Source: Lampropedia aestuarii (lineage in GTDB: Bacteria > Pseudomonadota > Gammaproteobacteria > Burkholderiales > Burkholderiaceae_C). From it: 34,727 nucleotides of DNA. Each line of letters begins with the position of its first letter. Within the stretch, counting starts at the first letter, position 1. This document shows positions 16,934 through 27,352 of the stretch, piece after piece. The stretch covers positions 67,171 to 101,897 of the forward strand of contig NZ_SSWX01000016.1 of NCBI RefSeq assembly GCF_004803635.1, read 5' to 3'. The notes under the pieces were generated by a model. It had not been told where the DNA came from. It did no database searches and saw nothing but the letters and a program-made list of their open reading frames with translations. The position numbers were made by a program, and so were the translations under genes.

Positions 16934-17263
16934 TCAGGCACCCTCGCGTTTTTCCAGCACCACGGCTGTGCCGTAAGCGAGCAGCTCAGACGCACCAGCG
17001 GCGATATTGGACGTGCTAAAACGCACATTGATCACCGCATTGGCGCCAATACTGCGGGCTTGCGCTTGCATGCGTTCGATGGCCTCTTGGCGCGACTCGT
17101 TGAGCAGCTCGGTATAGCCTTTGAGTTCACCGCCGACAATATTTTTCAAGCTGGCCATCAGGTCTCGGCCTGCATGTTTGGCCCGCACGGTACTGCCTTG
17201 CACCAAGCCCAAATGGCGGGTGATGGTGTAGCCGGGGATGTATTCGATGTTGCTCAGCAGCAT
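16934..17263 (-). CDS. YbjQ-family (UPF0145) protein
   Basis: 109 residues from ATG 17263 (MLLSNIEYIPGY), close to E. coli YbjQ in length (107). Family features: TRHLGLVQGSTVRA, NIVGGELKGYTELL, RQEAIERMQAQARSIGANAV and terminal LLAYGTAVVLE. No signal peptide or membrane segment, so probably a cytoplasmic oligomer. It is first in an operon with a membrane-tethered paralogue and an M48 protease. The longer frame from 17305 adds residues with no family match. Metal binding is a family suggestion and not shown here. Confidence 0.88.
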   Translation of the reverse strand: MLLSNIEYIPGYTITRHLGLVQGSTVRAKHAGRDLMASLKNIVGGELKGYTELLNESRQEAIERMQAQARSIGANAVINVRFSTSNIAAGASELLAYGTAVVLEKREGA

Positions 17264-17328
17264 GGTTGACTCTCGCTTGAAAAATAAACTGGCTGTGCGT
17301 TGCAAGCAAATGCGGCAAGCGCGGCAAG

Positions 17329-17370
17329 CACAAAGGCCGACTGCAGTGTATGCTGCAATCGGCCTTTGTG
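17329..17370 (-). terminator. Strong hairpin terminator after gapA
   Basis: CACAAAGGCCGA (17329-17340) and TCGGCCTTTGTG (17359-17370) are perfectly complementary over 12 bp, with a further TGCAG/CTGCA pairing inside. The arm ends in TTTG on both strands. It lies 70 bases after the gapA stop and before the YbjQ operon, so it should end gapA transcription. Confidence 0.75.
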
Positions 17371-17442
17371 GCTTAAGTTCTGTGTTGAAGCGCTGATGCG
17401 TCGCTTATGGGCTCAGCACGCATCATGGCGCAATTGCACAAC

Positions 17443-18756
<1,314 letters not shown>

Positions 18757-19971
18757 TCATCTCTTGGCGGCACGGCTGGCGGCAGCGGTAAAGAGCACGT
18801 CGGTATGTGAGTTCAGTGCTGTCTCAAACGAATCCTGTACCACGCCGATCACAAACCCAATCGCGACAACCTGCATCGCGATATCAGGCGAAACGCCAAA
18901 CAAGCTGGTGGCCATTGGGATTAGCAGCAGCGAACCACCGGCCACGCCTGAGACACCGGCCGCAGCAAATGAAGACACCACGCACAGGAGTAGGGCCGTT
19001 GGAATATCGACGGGAATATCCAAAGTGTAGACCGTGGCCAGCGCCATCACAGAGATGGTGATGGCAGCACCCGCCATATTGATGGTTGCGCCCAGCGGGA
19101 TGGTGATGCTGTAGGTATCTTTGTCCAGACCGAGCTTTTCGCTCAAGCGCATGTTCACTGGAATATTGGCCGCAGAGCTGCGGGTGAAGAAGGCAGTCAC
19201 AGCGCTCTCACGCAAAACCACCAGCAACAAAGGATAAGGGTTGCGACGCGTTTTTAAAAACACCAGTATTGGATTGACCACCAAGGCGACGACCACCATG
19301 CAGCTGACCATAACAATCAGCAAACGCGCATAGTCTTTGAGCGCATCAAAGCCCGAACTCGCCAAGGTGCTGGAGACCAGACCAAAAATGCCAATCGGGG
19401 CCAGGGAAATCACCCATTGCACCACTGCAGTGAATGCCTGCGACCAATCCTGCAGCATGCTGCGTGTTGACGGCGATGCATGGCGCAAGGCCAAACCCAA
19501 GGCAATCGCCCAAGCCAAAATCGCCATGTAGTTGGCTTGGGCGATAGCTTGTATCGGATTGGTGAAAATACTCAGCAACAAATCGTGCAAAACCTCCAGA
19601 ATACTGCCGGGCGGATTGCCCTGCGCAGCCTGCAGCTTGAGCACCAGTTTGGTTGGAAACAAGTAACTGGCGGCAACAGCTAAAGCCGCAGCACAGAAGG
19701 TGCTGACCAGGTACATGATCAGCACAGGCCGCACATGTGTTGGCTGGCCTTTTTGGTGTGCCGACAATGCGGCCATGACAAGCACCAGCACCAAAATTGG
19801 CGCCACGGCTTTCAAGGCAGAAACGAATAATTGGCCAAGCAGCTCGACCTTCAAAGCCGCTTCTGGGGCCAGCCAGGCCAAGGCAATTCCAAGCAGCAGG
19901 CCAATGACAATGCGGGTAACCAAAGTGGTGCGCCGGAACAGGGAGATGAGTGGGTTTGCGGTTTGAGCCAT
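18757..19971 (-). CDS. sstT: Serine/threonine:sodium symporter SstT
   Basis: Inner-membrane dicarboxylate/amino acid:cation symporter (DAACS) family protein importing serine and threonine with sodium. From ATG 19971 it is 404 residues; E. coli SstT is 414. Characteristic stretches are [13 protein letters not shown], the DAACS serine-rich reentrant loop, and [17 protein letters not shown]. The C-terminal half includes [14 protein letters not shown] and [21 protein letters not shown], which I associate with SstT in particular. The frame extends 19 codons upstream, but those residues are charged and lack family features. A TATACT -10-like element lies at 20094-20089 on the minus strand. Confidence 0.93.
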   Translation of the reverse strand: MAQTANPLISLFRRTTLVTRIVIGLLLGIALAWLAPEAALKVELLGQLFVSALKAVAPILVLVLVMAALSAHQKGQPTHVRPVLIMYLVSTFCAAALAVAASYLFPTKLVLKLQAAQGNPPGSILEVLHDLLLSIFTNPIQAIAQANYMAILAWAIALGLALRHASPSTRSMLQDWSQAFTAVVQWVISLAPIGIFGLVSSTLASSGFDALKDYARLLIVMVSCMVVVALVVNPILVFLKTRRNPYPLLLVVLRESAVTAFFTRSSAANIPVNMRLSEKLGLDKDTYSITIPLGATINMAGAAITISVMALATVYTLDIPVDIPTALLLCVVSSFAAAGVSGVAGGSLLLIPMATSLFGVSPDIAMQVVAIGFVIGVVQDSFETALNSHTDVLFTAAASRAAKR

Positions 19972-20274
19972 GCTGTTGGTATTTGCTAAAGCCAGCCGCA
20001 GTTCCCGCTCCGATTCACGGCTGCGCAACGCAAGCTAGCGACAGACACTGCCGTTTTTGTGGGCGTGCGTGCCTAATAAAAGTGCGTGAGTATAGGAGAT
20101 TCGACCTATTGCCTGTGGTTTATTTCGTATGTGAGGATATAGACCGAAAGGCAAAATACCTGATCAAGCCATGAAAAAAAGCCCCAATCCGTTAGAGGTT
20201 TGGGGCTTGTGCGCGTGGTATCGAGGCTGCTTGCGCATTGCTCACGCAAACTGCACTAATAATGCATGCCGCGA
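19972..20274. other. sstT-dnaJ intergenic region
   Basis: 303 bases. It contains the dnaJ terminator (20174-20208) and, nearer sstT, a possible promoter -10 TATACT (minus, 20094-20089) without a clear -35. No gene was seen. Confidence 0.5.
20174..20208 (-). terminator. Rho-independent terminator after dnaJ
   Basis: On the minus strand AAGCCCCAA pairs with TTGGGGCTT (9 bp) across a 12-base loop, followed by a run of T. It lies 66 bases after the dnaJ stop. Confidence 0.9.
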
Positions 20275-21417
20275 TCAGCTGAAAAAGCGTTTGAACTTGT
20301 CTGCAAATGATTGGCTGCTTGGCGAATGTTTGCCACCGCCTTTTTGCAAGGAATCATCGAACTCTTTCAATGTCTTGCGCTGGAATTCAGTCAACTTGAC
20401 TGGAATCTCAACCTCAATGTGGCAATACAGGTCGCCGGCCACACTGGAGCGCAAGCCTTTGATGCCTTTGCCGCGCAGGCGGAATTGCTTGCCTGGCTGA
20501 GTACCTTCAGGAATGTCAATCGCGGCCTTGCCATTGAGCGTTGGCACTTCAATTTCGCCGCCAAGCGCTGCTTTGGTCATACTGATAGGCACCGTGCAGT
20601 GCAGGTCATCGCCATCGCGTTCAAAAATCTCATGCTGTTTGACACGAATTTCGATGAACAGGTCGCCTGGTGGGCCACCATTTGTGCCTGGCTCACCATT
20701 GCCTGAGGAGCGAATGCGCATGCCGTCATCAATGCCGGCCGGGATTTTGATTTCCAGCGTTTTCTGGCTTTTGATCTTGCCTTGGCCGTGGCACGCAGAG
20801 CAGGGCTCAGGGATGATCTTGCCACTGCCGTGACAGGTCGGGCAGGTTTGCTGCACGCTGAAAAAGCCTTGGCGCATTTGCACAACGCCATTGCCATTAC
20901 AGGTGGTACAGGTCTTGACCTCTGTGCCGGGCTTGGCACCGGTGCCGTGGCATGTGTCGCAATCGTTCCAGGATGGGATTTTGATTTGCGCGTCTTTGCC
21001 CTGGGCCGCTTCTTCCAGCGTGATCTCCATGGCGTAAGACAAGTCATTGCCTTTGTAGACTTGCCGCCCACCACCGCCGCGGCGCTGCTGGCCAAACATG
21101 TCACCAAAGATATCACCAAAGGCCTCGGCAAAGCCGCCGCCTGCAAAGCCTTCTTGACCGCCAAAACCACCGCGCATATTTGGATCGACCCCGGCATGGC
21201 CGTATTGGTCGTAAGCAGCGCGTTTTTGCGGGTCCGAGAGCATTTCATAGGCTTCTTTGCCTTCTTTGAACTTCTCTTCGGCCGTGGCTTTGGCCTCGTC
21301 ACCTTGGTGGCGATCCGGGTGGTATTTGGAGGAGATCTTGCGGTATGCTTTTTTGATCTCGTCATCGCTGGCGTTTTTGGGAACGCCTAGCACTTCGTAA
21401 AAATCTCTTTTTGCCAT
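20275..21417 (-). CDS. dnaJ: Chaperone protein DnaJ (Hsp40)
   Basis: Co-chaperone that delivers unfolded substrates to DnaK and stimulates its ATPase. 380 residues from ATG 21417. The J domain has HPD (in YHPDRH, near residue 33). A Gly/Phe-rich linker follows around 75-115. The zinc domain has all four CxxCxGxG repeats ([32 protein letters not shown]), then the substrate-binding C-terminal domains. The first Met in the frame (21480) would add 21 unrelated residues. It lies 188 bases after dnaK, with a large stem-loop in the gap, and ends at a strong terminator. Confidence 0.97.
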   Translation of the reverse strand: MAKRDFYEVLGVPKNASDDEIKKAYRKISSKYHPDRHQGDEAKATAEEKFKEGKEAYEMLSDPQKRAAYDQYGHAGVDPNMRGGFGGQEGFAGGGFAEAFGDIFGDMFGQQRRGGGGRQVYKGNDLSYAMEITLEEAAQGKDAQIKIPSWNDCDTCHGTGAKPGTEVKTCTTCNGNGVVQMRQGFFSVQQTCPTCHGSGKIIPEPCSACHGQGKIKSQKTLEIKIPAGIDDGMRIRSSGNGEPGTNGGPPGDLFIEIRVKQHEIFERDGDDLHCTVPISMTKAALGGEIEVPTLNGKAAIDIPEGTQPGKQFRLRGKGIKGLRSSVAGDLYCHIEVEIPVKLTEFQRKTLKEFDDSLQKGGGKHSPSSQSFADKFKRFFS

Positions 21418-21531
21418 GGTTTTCATCATCCCCATTACAACGGGAGGGGCAGCCGGTTCTTGAAAGCAGCAACGCCGCACAGGGCGGTCAAGCCAAGTGC
21501 GGCGGCAGCTGAGGGCTGGATGGATCGTGCG

Positions 21532-21573
21532 ATTGCAGTGCTCGAATCAGTCAATGTATCGAGCCACTGCAAT
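21532..21573 (-). other. Stem-loop in the dnaK-dnaJ gap
   Basis: ATTGCAGTG (21532-21540) pairs with CACTGCAAT (21565-21573), continued by CTCGA/TCGAG with one bulged base, for a 14-bp stem. No T tract follows on the minus strand. It could be an RNA-processing or stability element that sets the dnaK:dnaJ ratio, or a partial terminator. Confidence 0.5.
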
Positions 21574-21605
21574 GCGGGTGTATCCAAAGGAACTGCAAGG
21601 CAGTC

Positions 21606-23522
21606 TTAGTCTTTTTTGACTTCTTTAACTTCAGCATCCACCACATCGTCTTGTGCGGCTTGGCCACCAGCAGCGCCTTCAGCGTTGCGTGCTTCAGCCT
21701 GGGCTTCAGCGTAGACTTTCTCGCCCAGTTTTTGGCTGGCTGTCAGCAGCTCAGCAGTCTTGCTGGCGATAGCGTCCTTGTCTTCGCCTTTGAGGGCTTC
21801 TTCCAAGTCAGTTGCCGCTTTTTCGATCGATTCTTTTTCAGCAGCTTCGAGCTTGTCGCCATGCTCACCCAAGGATTTGCGGATGTTGTGCAGTGCGGCT
21901 TCGCCTTCGTTGCGCGCTTGCACCAGCTCCAGCTTTTTCTTGTCTTCTTCGGCATTCAGCTCGGCGTCCTTGACCATTTGCTGAATTTCTTCTTCCGACA
22001 AGCCGGAGTTGGCCTTGATGGTGATCTTGTTTTCCTTGCCAGTGCCTTTGTCTTTGGCGCTGACGTGCAAGATGCCGTTGGCGTCGATGTCAAAGCTCAC
22101 TTCAATCTGTGGCGTGCCGCGTGGTGCAGGTGCAATGCCTTCCAGGTTGAATTCACCCAGCAATTTGTTGCCAGCAGCAACATCACGCTCGCCCTGATAC
22201 ACCTTGATGGTCACCGCAGGCTGGTTGTCATCCGCAGTCGAGTACGTTTGGGCGTGCTTGGTTGGGATGGTCGTGTTTTTGGTGATCATCTTGGTCATCA
22301 CGCCGCCCAGGGTTTCAATACCCAAAGACAGAGGTGTCACATCCAGCAGCAGCACGTCGGTGCGGTCACCAGACAGCACTTGGCCTTGTACGGCGGCGCC
22401 GACTGCAACGGCTTCGTCAGGGTTGACGTCGCGGCGTGGCTCTTTGCCAAAGAATTCTTTGACGGCTTCTTGCACTTTAGGCATGCGGGTTTGGCCGCCG
22501 ACCAAAATGATGTCGTCAATCTCAGACAGCTTGATGCCAGCATCTTTGATCGCCACGCGGCATGGCTCGATCGAGCGGGCGATCAAATCGTCCACCAACG
22601 ACTCCAGCTTGGCGCGGGTCAGCTTGATGTTCAAGTGCTTAGGACCGGAAGCATCAGCGGTGATGTAGGGCAGGTTGATGTCAGTCTGCGTGCTGTTGGA
22701 GAGCTCAATTTTGGCTTTCTCAGCAGCTTCTTTCAGACGTTGCAGCGCCAGCACATCTTTGCTCAGGTCAACCGCTTGGTCTTTCTTGAACTCGTCGATG
22801 ATGTAGTTGATGATGCGTTGGTCAAAGTCTTCACCTCCCAAGAACGTATCGCCGTTGGTGGAGAGCACTTCAAATTGTTTTTCACCGTCTACGTCAGCGA
22901 TTTCGATGATTGAGACGTCAAACGTACCGCCACCCAAGTCATACACGGCAATCTTGCGATCACCTTTGCCCACTTTGTCCAAGCCAAAGGCCAAGGCAGC
23001 AGCCGTTGGCTCGTTGATGATGCGCTTGACTTCCAGGCCGGCAATACGGCCAGCGTCTTTGGTCGCTTGGCGCTGTGCATCATTGAAGTAGGCTGGCACC
23101 GTGATCACGGCTTCAGTCACTGGCTCGCCCAAAAAGTCTTCGGCGGTTTTCTTCATTTTGCGCAGAATTTCTGCACTGACTTGCTGGGCCGCGAGCTTTT
23201 CGCCGCGTGCTTCAACCCAAGCATCGCCATTGTCTGCCTTGACAATTTTGTAAGGCATTTTTTCGATGTCTTTTTGGACTTCTTTGTCATCAAAACGGCG
23301 ACCGATCAAACGCTTGACTGCGTAGATGGTGTTGGCAGCGTTGGTGACGGCTTGGCGCTTGGCGGATGCACCGACCAGAATCTCGCCATCTTGCTGGTAG
23401 GCAACGATAGAAGGGGTTGTGCGTGCGCCTTCGCTGTTTTCAATGACTCGGGTGCTATTGCCTTCCATCACGGAAACACAGCTATTGGTTGTACCGAGGT
23501 CAATACCGATGATTTTTCCCAT
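21606..23522 (-). CDS. dnaK: Chaperone protein DnaK (Hsp70)
   Basis: ATP-dependent chaperone for folding and rescue of cytosolic proteins; works with DnaJ and GrpE. 638 residues, the same length as E. coli Dna[14 protein letters not shown] (4-16) and [12 protein letters not shown] are the phosphate-binding signatures of the ATPase domain. The hydrophobic linker [13 protein letters not shown] leads to the substrate domain, and the C-terminal lid ends in a charged [13 protein letters not shown] 23522 has AGGAG upstream. It has its own sigma-32-like promoter at 23575-23603. A long antisense open frame opposite it is a composition artefact. Confidence 0.98.
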   Translation of the reverse strand: MGKIIGIDLGTTNSCVSVMEGNSTRVIENSEGARTTPSIVAYQQDGEILVGASAKRQAVTNAANTIYAVKRLIGRRFDDKEVQKDIEKMPYKIVKADNGDAWVEARGEKLAAQQVSAEILRKMKKTAEDFLGEPVTEAVITVPAYFNDAQRQATKDAGRIAGLEVKRIINEPTAAALAFGLDKVGKGDRKIAVYDLGGGTFDVSIIEIADVDGEKQFEVLSTNGDTFLGGEDFDQRIINYIIDEFKKDQAVDLSKDVLALQRLKEAAEKAKIELSNSTQTDINLPYITADASGPKHLNIKLTRAKLESLVDDLIARSIEPCRVAIKDAGIKLSEIDDIILVGGQTRMPKVQEAVKEFFGKEPRRDVNPDEAVAVGAAVQGQVLSGDRTDVLLLDVTPLSLGIETLGGVMTKMITKNTTIPTKHAQTYSTADDNQPAVTIKVYQGERDVAAGNKLLGEFNLEGIAPAPRGTPQIEVSFDIDANGILHVSAKDKGTGKENKITIKANSGLSEEEIQQMVKDAELNAEEDKKKLELVQARNEGEAALHNIRKSLGEHGDKLEAAEKESIEKAATDLEEALKGEDKDAIASKTAELLTASQKLGEKVYAEAQAEARNAEGAAGGQAAQDDVVDAEVKEVKKD

Positions 23523-23574
23523 TGTTCTTACTCCTGAATATTTGATTTCGAATGAATTCGATTGGACTGAGCCT

Positions 23575-23603
23575 TATCTAGGGCCCTTAAGCGGGGCTTC
23601 AAG
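23575..23603 (-). promoter_or_regulatory. Sigma-32-like promoter of dnaK
   Basis: Minus strand: CCTCTTGAA with CTTGAA at 23603-23598, 14 bases, then CCCTAGATA (23583-23575), similar to the heat-shock -10. The start would lie about 45 bases before the dnaK ATG. This gives dnaK-dnaJ an internal promoter besides the one before grpE. Confidence 0.65.
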
Positions 23604-23669
23604 AGGCTCTGATCAAAAAAACTTGCATTGAAAGTGGTTTTTACCGTTGACTGGCAGATTTGACCAGTA

Positions 23670-24248
23670 TTAGGCAGCCACGACGACCAAAGCGGGGCGC
23701 AAAATGCGATCCGAGATCGCATAGCCCCTTTGGAGCACAGACACCACGGTGCCAGATTCTTGTTCGGCTGGCACGGCGCTGATGGCCTGGTGGAGGTTAG
23801 GGTCAAATTTGCTGCCGACCTCAGGCGCGACAGCCTGTAGTTTGTTGCGCTCAAACACCGAGAGCAATTGGCTTTGCGTGGCTTTTGTGCCTTCCAGCAA
23901 TTGCTCGGTTGTGGCGGACTCAATGGCCAGCGCCGCATCCAGGCTGTCAGCCACGGCCAGCAGGTCTTGGGCGAAGCTTTCGATGCCAAATTTGCGTGCT
24001 TTGGAAACATCGTCTTCGGCACGGCGGCGGGCATTTTCGGCATCGGCCTTGGCGCGCATGAATTGATCAGACAGCTCGGAGTTTCTGGCCTTCAGGCTTT
24101 CGAGCTCTGCAGCTTGGGCTTTGAGATCTTCCACTTGTGCATACAGCGCTGCTAACTCCTCATTGACATCCACTTCAGCCGCATGGGGCTGTTGGCCAGT
24201 TGAATCGTTGGTGTTCTCACTATTCAGCTTGTTTTCTGTATCGGACAT
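23670..24248 (-). CDS. grpE: Nucleotide exchange factor GrpE
   Basis: Releases ADP from DnaK. 192 residues from ATG 24248 (MSDTENKLNSEN). An acidic, low-complexity N-terminus is followed by a long coiled coil (about 30-85), then the signature FMRAKADAENARRRAEDD and the C-terminal beta domain with VGSKFDPNLHQAIS and GYAISDRILRPALVVV. The extension to 24302 is not used. It is first in the grpE-dnaK-dnaJ set, with a sigma-32-like promoter upstream. No HrcA gene or CIRCE operator is visible nearby. Confidence 0.96.
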   Translation of the reverse strand: MSDTENKLNSENTNDSTGQQPHAAEVDVNEELAALYAQVEDLKAQAAELESLKARNSELSDQFMRAKADAENARRRAEDDVSKARKFGIESFAQDLLAVADSLDAALAIESATTEQLLEGTKATQSQLLSVFERNKLQAVAPEVGSKFDPNLHQAISAVPAEQESGTVVSVLQRGYAISDRILRPALVVVAA

Positions 24249-24337
24249 GTTGATCGTTGGTTTTAAAAAATGGAATGCAATTGCAATACAGCCCAAAGTC
24301 AAAGGCAGAGGTGCTGTTGTTGCAGGTTATGCCATTG

Positions 24338-24367
24338 GAGTGGGGGCATTGATCCAGAATTCAAGCC
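24338..24367 (-). promoter_or_regulatory. Sigma-32-like promoter of grpE
   Basis: Minus strand: GGCTTGAA (24367-24360), then 14 bases, then CCCCACTC (24345-24338), an excellent match to the heat-shock promoter GGCTTGAA-N14-CCCCATTT in its first half. The leader to the grpE ATG would be about 80 bases. Confidence 0.75.
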
Positions 24368-24997
24368 GCATTGTTCCAAAAAACTCTGCAGCGAATACTT
24401 ATCTTAGCCTGTATGCGGCAGTTGTTTGTACGGCGCCACTCTCAAGCAGCAATTGTAGGCTGGCAGATGCCTCTCACCATGTGCCTTCAAACCGCGCAAA
24501 GTTAGCACAATTGCGGGGATTGGCAGCAGATGCCGCCTCCGGATGCCAGCCTTTTGTGCCAACAAGCTGGTGCGCTGCAGTTGCGCTATTTGCCAGGCAA
24601 GATGGCCCGATACCTGCAGAGCAGCCAGCGCCACGCTGGGATGGAATGTCCGGGGTGGGAAGGGATGCGACAGTAGATTGCGTCTCTATATTGCGTCACG
24701 CGCGTAACATACATTCCACAACAAGATCGCCTTTCCTGCGCTGTCCGCTGCGATACTTCGCATCTGTGGTGATAGTTTTTACAATGCGCGCTCTTTCAAT
24801 TCCCATACCGCTGCCCATGCCGGGTCTTTTGTGCAACCGCAGCGTGGCTATGCAAGCGGTGTCGTGCCTGTGCGTGCATTTTTGCTGGGCCGTTAATACA
24901 AAATGCAATATTGTGTGTTTAATTAGCAGTCTGCGCGTTGTTGCAGCGCATTGAAGCAGTCTGGGGATTGCCATTTCATCGACGAAGGAGTTGATTC
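24368..24997. other. Long intergenic region between grpE and betT
   Basis: About 630 bases with no supported gene. The open frames crossing it have compositions unlike any protein family I know. -10-like elements are at 24780-24785 (TACAAT, with TTCGCA 17 bases upstream) and 24906-24911 (CAATAT, with TTGCTG 18 bases upstream); the latter is the better placed for betT. The DNA becomes AT-rich after 24890. Confidence 0.4.
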
Positions 24998-26977
24998 ATG
25001 ACAGAAGAAGTCACCTCGTCCAAGCCACCAAAGGCGCTGATACTTGCGCCCGTGTTTTATCCCTCTGCAGGGATCGCACTGCTATTGGTGGCTTGTTCTA
25101 TTTTATTTCGTGAGCAAAGCGAGGCTGTTTTTCAGGCCGCCAAAAACTGGGTTGCATTTGATGCAGGTTGGTTCACTGTACTGGCGGTTGCTGGATTTCT
25201 GATTTTCGTAGTGGGAATTGCCTTTTCTGGTTTTGGCCGTCTGAAATTGGGGCCCGATCACAGCAAGCCCGATTACAGCTATGCGACCTGGTTTGCCATG
25301 TTGTTTGCTGCTGGCATGGGTATTGGCCTGATGTTTTTTGGAGTCGCTGAGCCCATCATGCATTACACCAGCCCGCCTGTGGCTGAAGGCTTGACGATGG
25401 ATGCGGCACGCCAGGCGATGCGCATCACATTTTTCCACTGGGGCATCCATGCCTGGGCCATTTATGCAGTGGTGGCTTTGTCGCTGGCGTATTTTTCGTA
25501 TCGTCATGGCTTGCCTTTGCGCATCCGTTCGGCCTTGTACCCTTTGGTTGGTGAGCGCATTCATGGACCGATTGGCCATACAGTGGATACCTTCGCGGTG
25601 TTAGGGACGATTTTTGGTTTGGCGACCTCGCTGGGTTTGGGTGTGATTCAGATCAACTCAGGCTTTAGCTATTTGTTTGGCATCGAGTCTTCTGTCACTG
25701 TGCAGGTGATTTTGATTGCAGTCATTACCTTGATTGCCACTGGCTCGGTCGTCAGCGGTCTTGATAAAGGTGTCAAAATTTTGTCCGAGCTCAATATGCT
25801 GCTGGCAGTGTTGTTGCTGGCATTTGTATTGGTGGCTGGCCCGACTGTGTATTTGCTGCAAACTTTCGTGCAAAACACTGGCATGTACATCTCGAATATT
25901 TTTTCGATGACCTTCAATCTCTATGCCTATGACCCCAAACCAGGCTGGATCGGTGGCTGGACCTTGTTTTACTGGGGCTGGTGGATTGCATGGTCTCCAT
26001 TTGTCGGCATGTTCATTGCCCGCATTTCACGTGGCCGCACGATTCGCGAGTTTGTCGTTGGCGTATTGATGGTGCCCACTGGATTTACTTTTTTGTGGAT
26101 GACGATCTACGGCAACACCGCACTGCACATGGTGATCAACGGTGGCTATACACATTTGATCGAAACGGTGGCAGTCGACAGCTCAGTGGCCTTGTTTGAG
26201 TTCTTGCAGAACATGCCGCTGTCTTCCATCACATCAGCGATTGCGACTTTGCTCGTGGTTTTTTTCTTTGTAACCTCGGCAGACTCTGGAGCCCTGGTCA
26301 TTGACATGCTGACCTCCAAGGGGGAAGAAGAGTCACCCGTTTGGCAGCGTATTTTTTGGGCTATTTTGGTTGGCTTACTGGCGATTGCGTTGCTGGTCGC
26401 AGGCGGCTTGACCTCCCTGCAAGCAGGCACGATTGCGGCCGCTTTGCCATTTACCATCGTCATGATTTTGATGTGTTGGGGACTGGCCAAGGCCATGAGC
26501 ATGGATTTGGCCAAGCAAAGCAGCATTCGCTATGCCCGTGTTGCACCTGGCCATACGGGCGATTGGCGGCACCGTTTGCGAGCGCTGACGCACCAGCCCA
26601 AGCGCCGTGAAGTCATCAACTATATTCGGCGTAAAGCCGACCCAGCGCTGGAGCAGGTGGCCAGTGAGTTACGCAAGCGTGGTTTGGAGGTCGAAATCAA
26701 GCTCGGCGACGATGGCCGCGTAGCCTTGCAAGTAGGTCATGGTGAGGAAATCGATTTCGTTTACGCGGTGCGGCCACAGCCATATGAACCGCCGAGCTTC
26801 ATGCTGGATGATCCGCGCCGCCGCCGTCAGGACGATGAGCGCTTTTACCGCGCCGAGGTATTTTTGCGTGAAGGCGGTCAAGATTATGATGTGATGGGCT
26901 GGAGTGAAGACGATTTGATCAATGACGTGCTTGACCAGTACCAGCGCCATATCCACTTTTTGGATGTGATTCGTTGA
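24998..26977 (+). CDS. betT: BCCT-family transporter, BetT-like choline uptake
   Basis: Proton- or sodium-coupled importer for quaternary amines, taking up choline or betaine for osmoprotection or carbon. 659 residues with about twelve membrane segments. BCCT signatures: GMGIGLMFFGVAEP (about 104-117) and the TM8 stretch YWGWWIAWSPFVGMFIARIS with RGRTIREF after it. After the last membrane segment there is a hydrophilic domain of about 150 residues (VEIKLGDDGRVALQVGHG... DYDVMGWSEDDLINDVLDQY), as in E. coli BetT (677 residues) and absent from BetP. AAGGAG sits just before the ATG. No betA, betB or betI neighbours are present, so substrate identity within BCCT is inferred. Confidence 0.88.
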   Translation: MTEEVTSSKPPKALILAPVFYPSAGIALLLVACSILFREQSEAVFQAAKNWVAFDAGWFTVLAVAGFLIFVVGIAFSGFGRLKLGPDHSKPDYSYATWFAMLFAAGMGIGLMFFGVAEPIMHYTSPPVAEGLTMDAARQAMRITFFHWGIHAWAIYAVVALSLAYFSYRHGLPLRIRSALYPLVGERIHGPIGHTVDTFAVLGTIFGLATSLGLGVIQINSGFSYLFGIESSVTVQVILIAVITLIATGSVVSGLDKGVKILSELNMLLAVLLLAFVLVAGPTVYLLQTFVQNTGMYISNIFSMTFNLYAYDPKPGWIGGWTLFYWGWWIAWSPFVGMFIARISRGRTIREFVVGVLMVPTGFTFLWMTIYGNTALHMVINGGYTHLIETVAVDSSVALFEFLQNMPLSSITSAIATLLVVFFFVTSADSGALVIDMLTSKGEEESPVWQRIFWAILVGLLAIALLVAGGLTSLQAGTIAAALPFTIVMILMCWGLAKAMSMDLAKQSSIRYARVAPGHTGDWRHRLRALTHQPKRREVINYIRRKADPALEQVASELRKRGLEVEIKLGDDGRVALQVGHGEEIDFVYAVRPQPYEPPSFMLDDPRRRRQDDERFYRAEVFLREGGQDYDVMGWSEDDLINDVLDQYQRHIHFLDVIR

Positions 26978-27352
26978 AATACTATTGATTTTGAAGGAGT
27001 ACGGCAAGCTGGCTTGTGCATGCTTTGTCGCCCTCAGGGATGAAAGGCCTCGCATTGGATCGTGCGAGGCCTTTTTTATTTCAACTGGAATGTGCAAGAA
27101 TTGATTGCATTTTATTTGTGGCTTTTTATTCCAAATGGCTAAAATTGACTTTTATTGACCCAAGTTTGCTGGAATAGAAAAATACAGGCAGCTTGGCTGC
27201 TGGGGCGTGGTTTTATACAAAAAACGAGGGCATTTTTTGCGCCAAATTTGCATCAAAAGTACGCCGAAAAAATGAAATATAAAAAGCCAGCAACATTCTT
27301 GAGCAGCCAATGGTGTGCCTGCAGTGTCTAATTTAATTAAAGAGATTTAAAA
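26978..27352. other. betT-OPT intergenic region
   Basis: 375 bases. It contains the betT terminator (27043-27077), then an AT-rich stretch. TTGACC (27155-27160), 17 bases, AAAAAT (27178-27183) is a weak promoter candidate for the OPT gene; TATAAA-like sequence is also present near 27279. AAAGAG before ATG 27353 is an adequate ribosome-binding site. No gene seen. Confidence 0.45.
27043..27077 (+). terminator. Rho-independent terminator after betT
   Basis: AAAGGCCTCGCA and TGCGAGGCCTTT pair over 12 bp around TTGGATCG, ending in a run of six T. A textbook terminator, 65 bases after the betT stop. Confidence 0.95.

Noticed and set aside
21651-22913. 420-codon open frame opposite dnaK
   Set aside because: Long frames antisense to dnaK are a familiar codon-bias artefact; no motif seen.
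24121-24954. 277-codon plus-strand frame running from inside grpE to near betT
   Set aside because: Starts antisense to grpE, crosses the grpE promoter and has no recognisable domain.
27272-27331. 19-codon frame before the OPT gene, possible leader peptide
   Set aside because: No ribosome-binding site and no attenuator hairpin after it.
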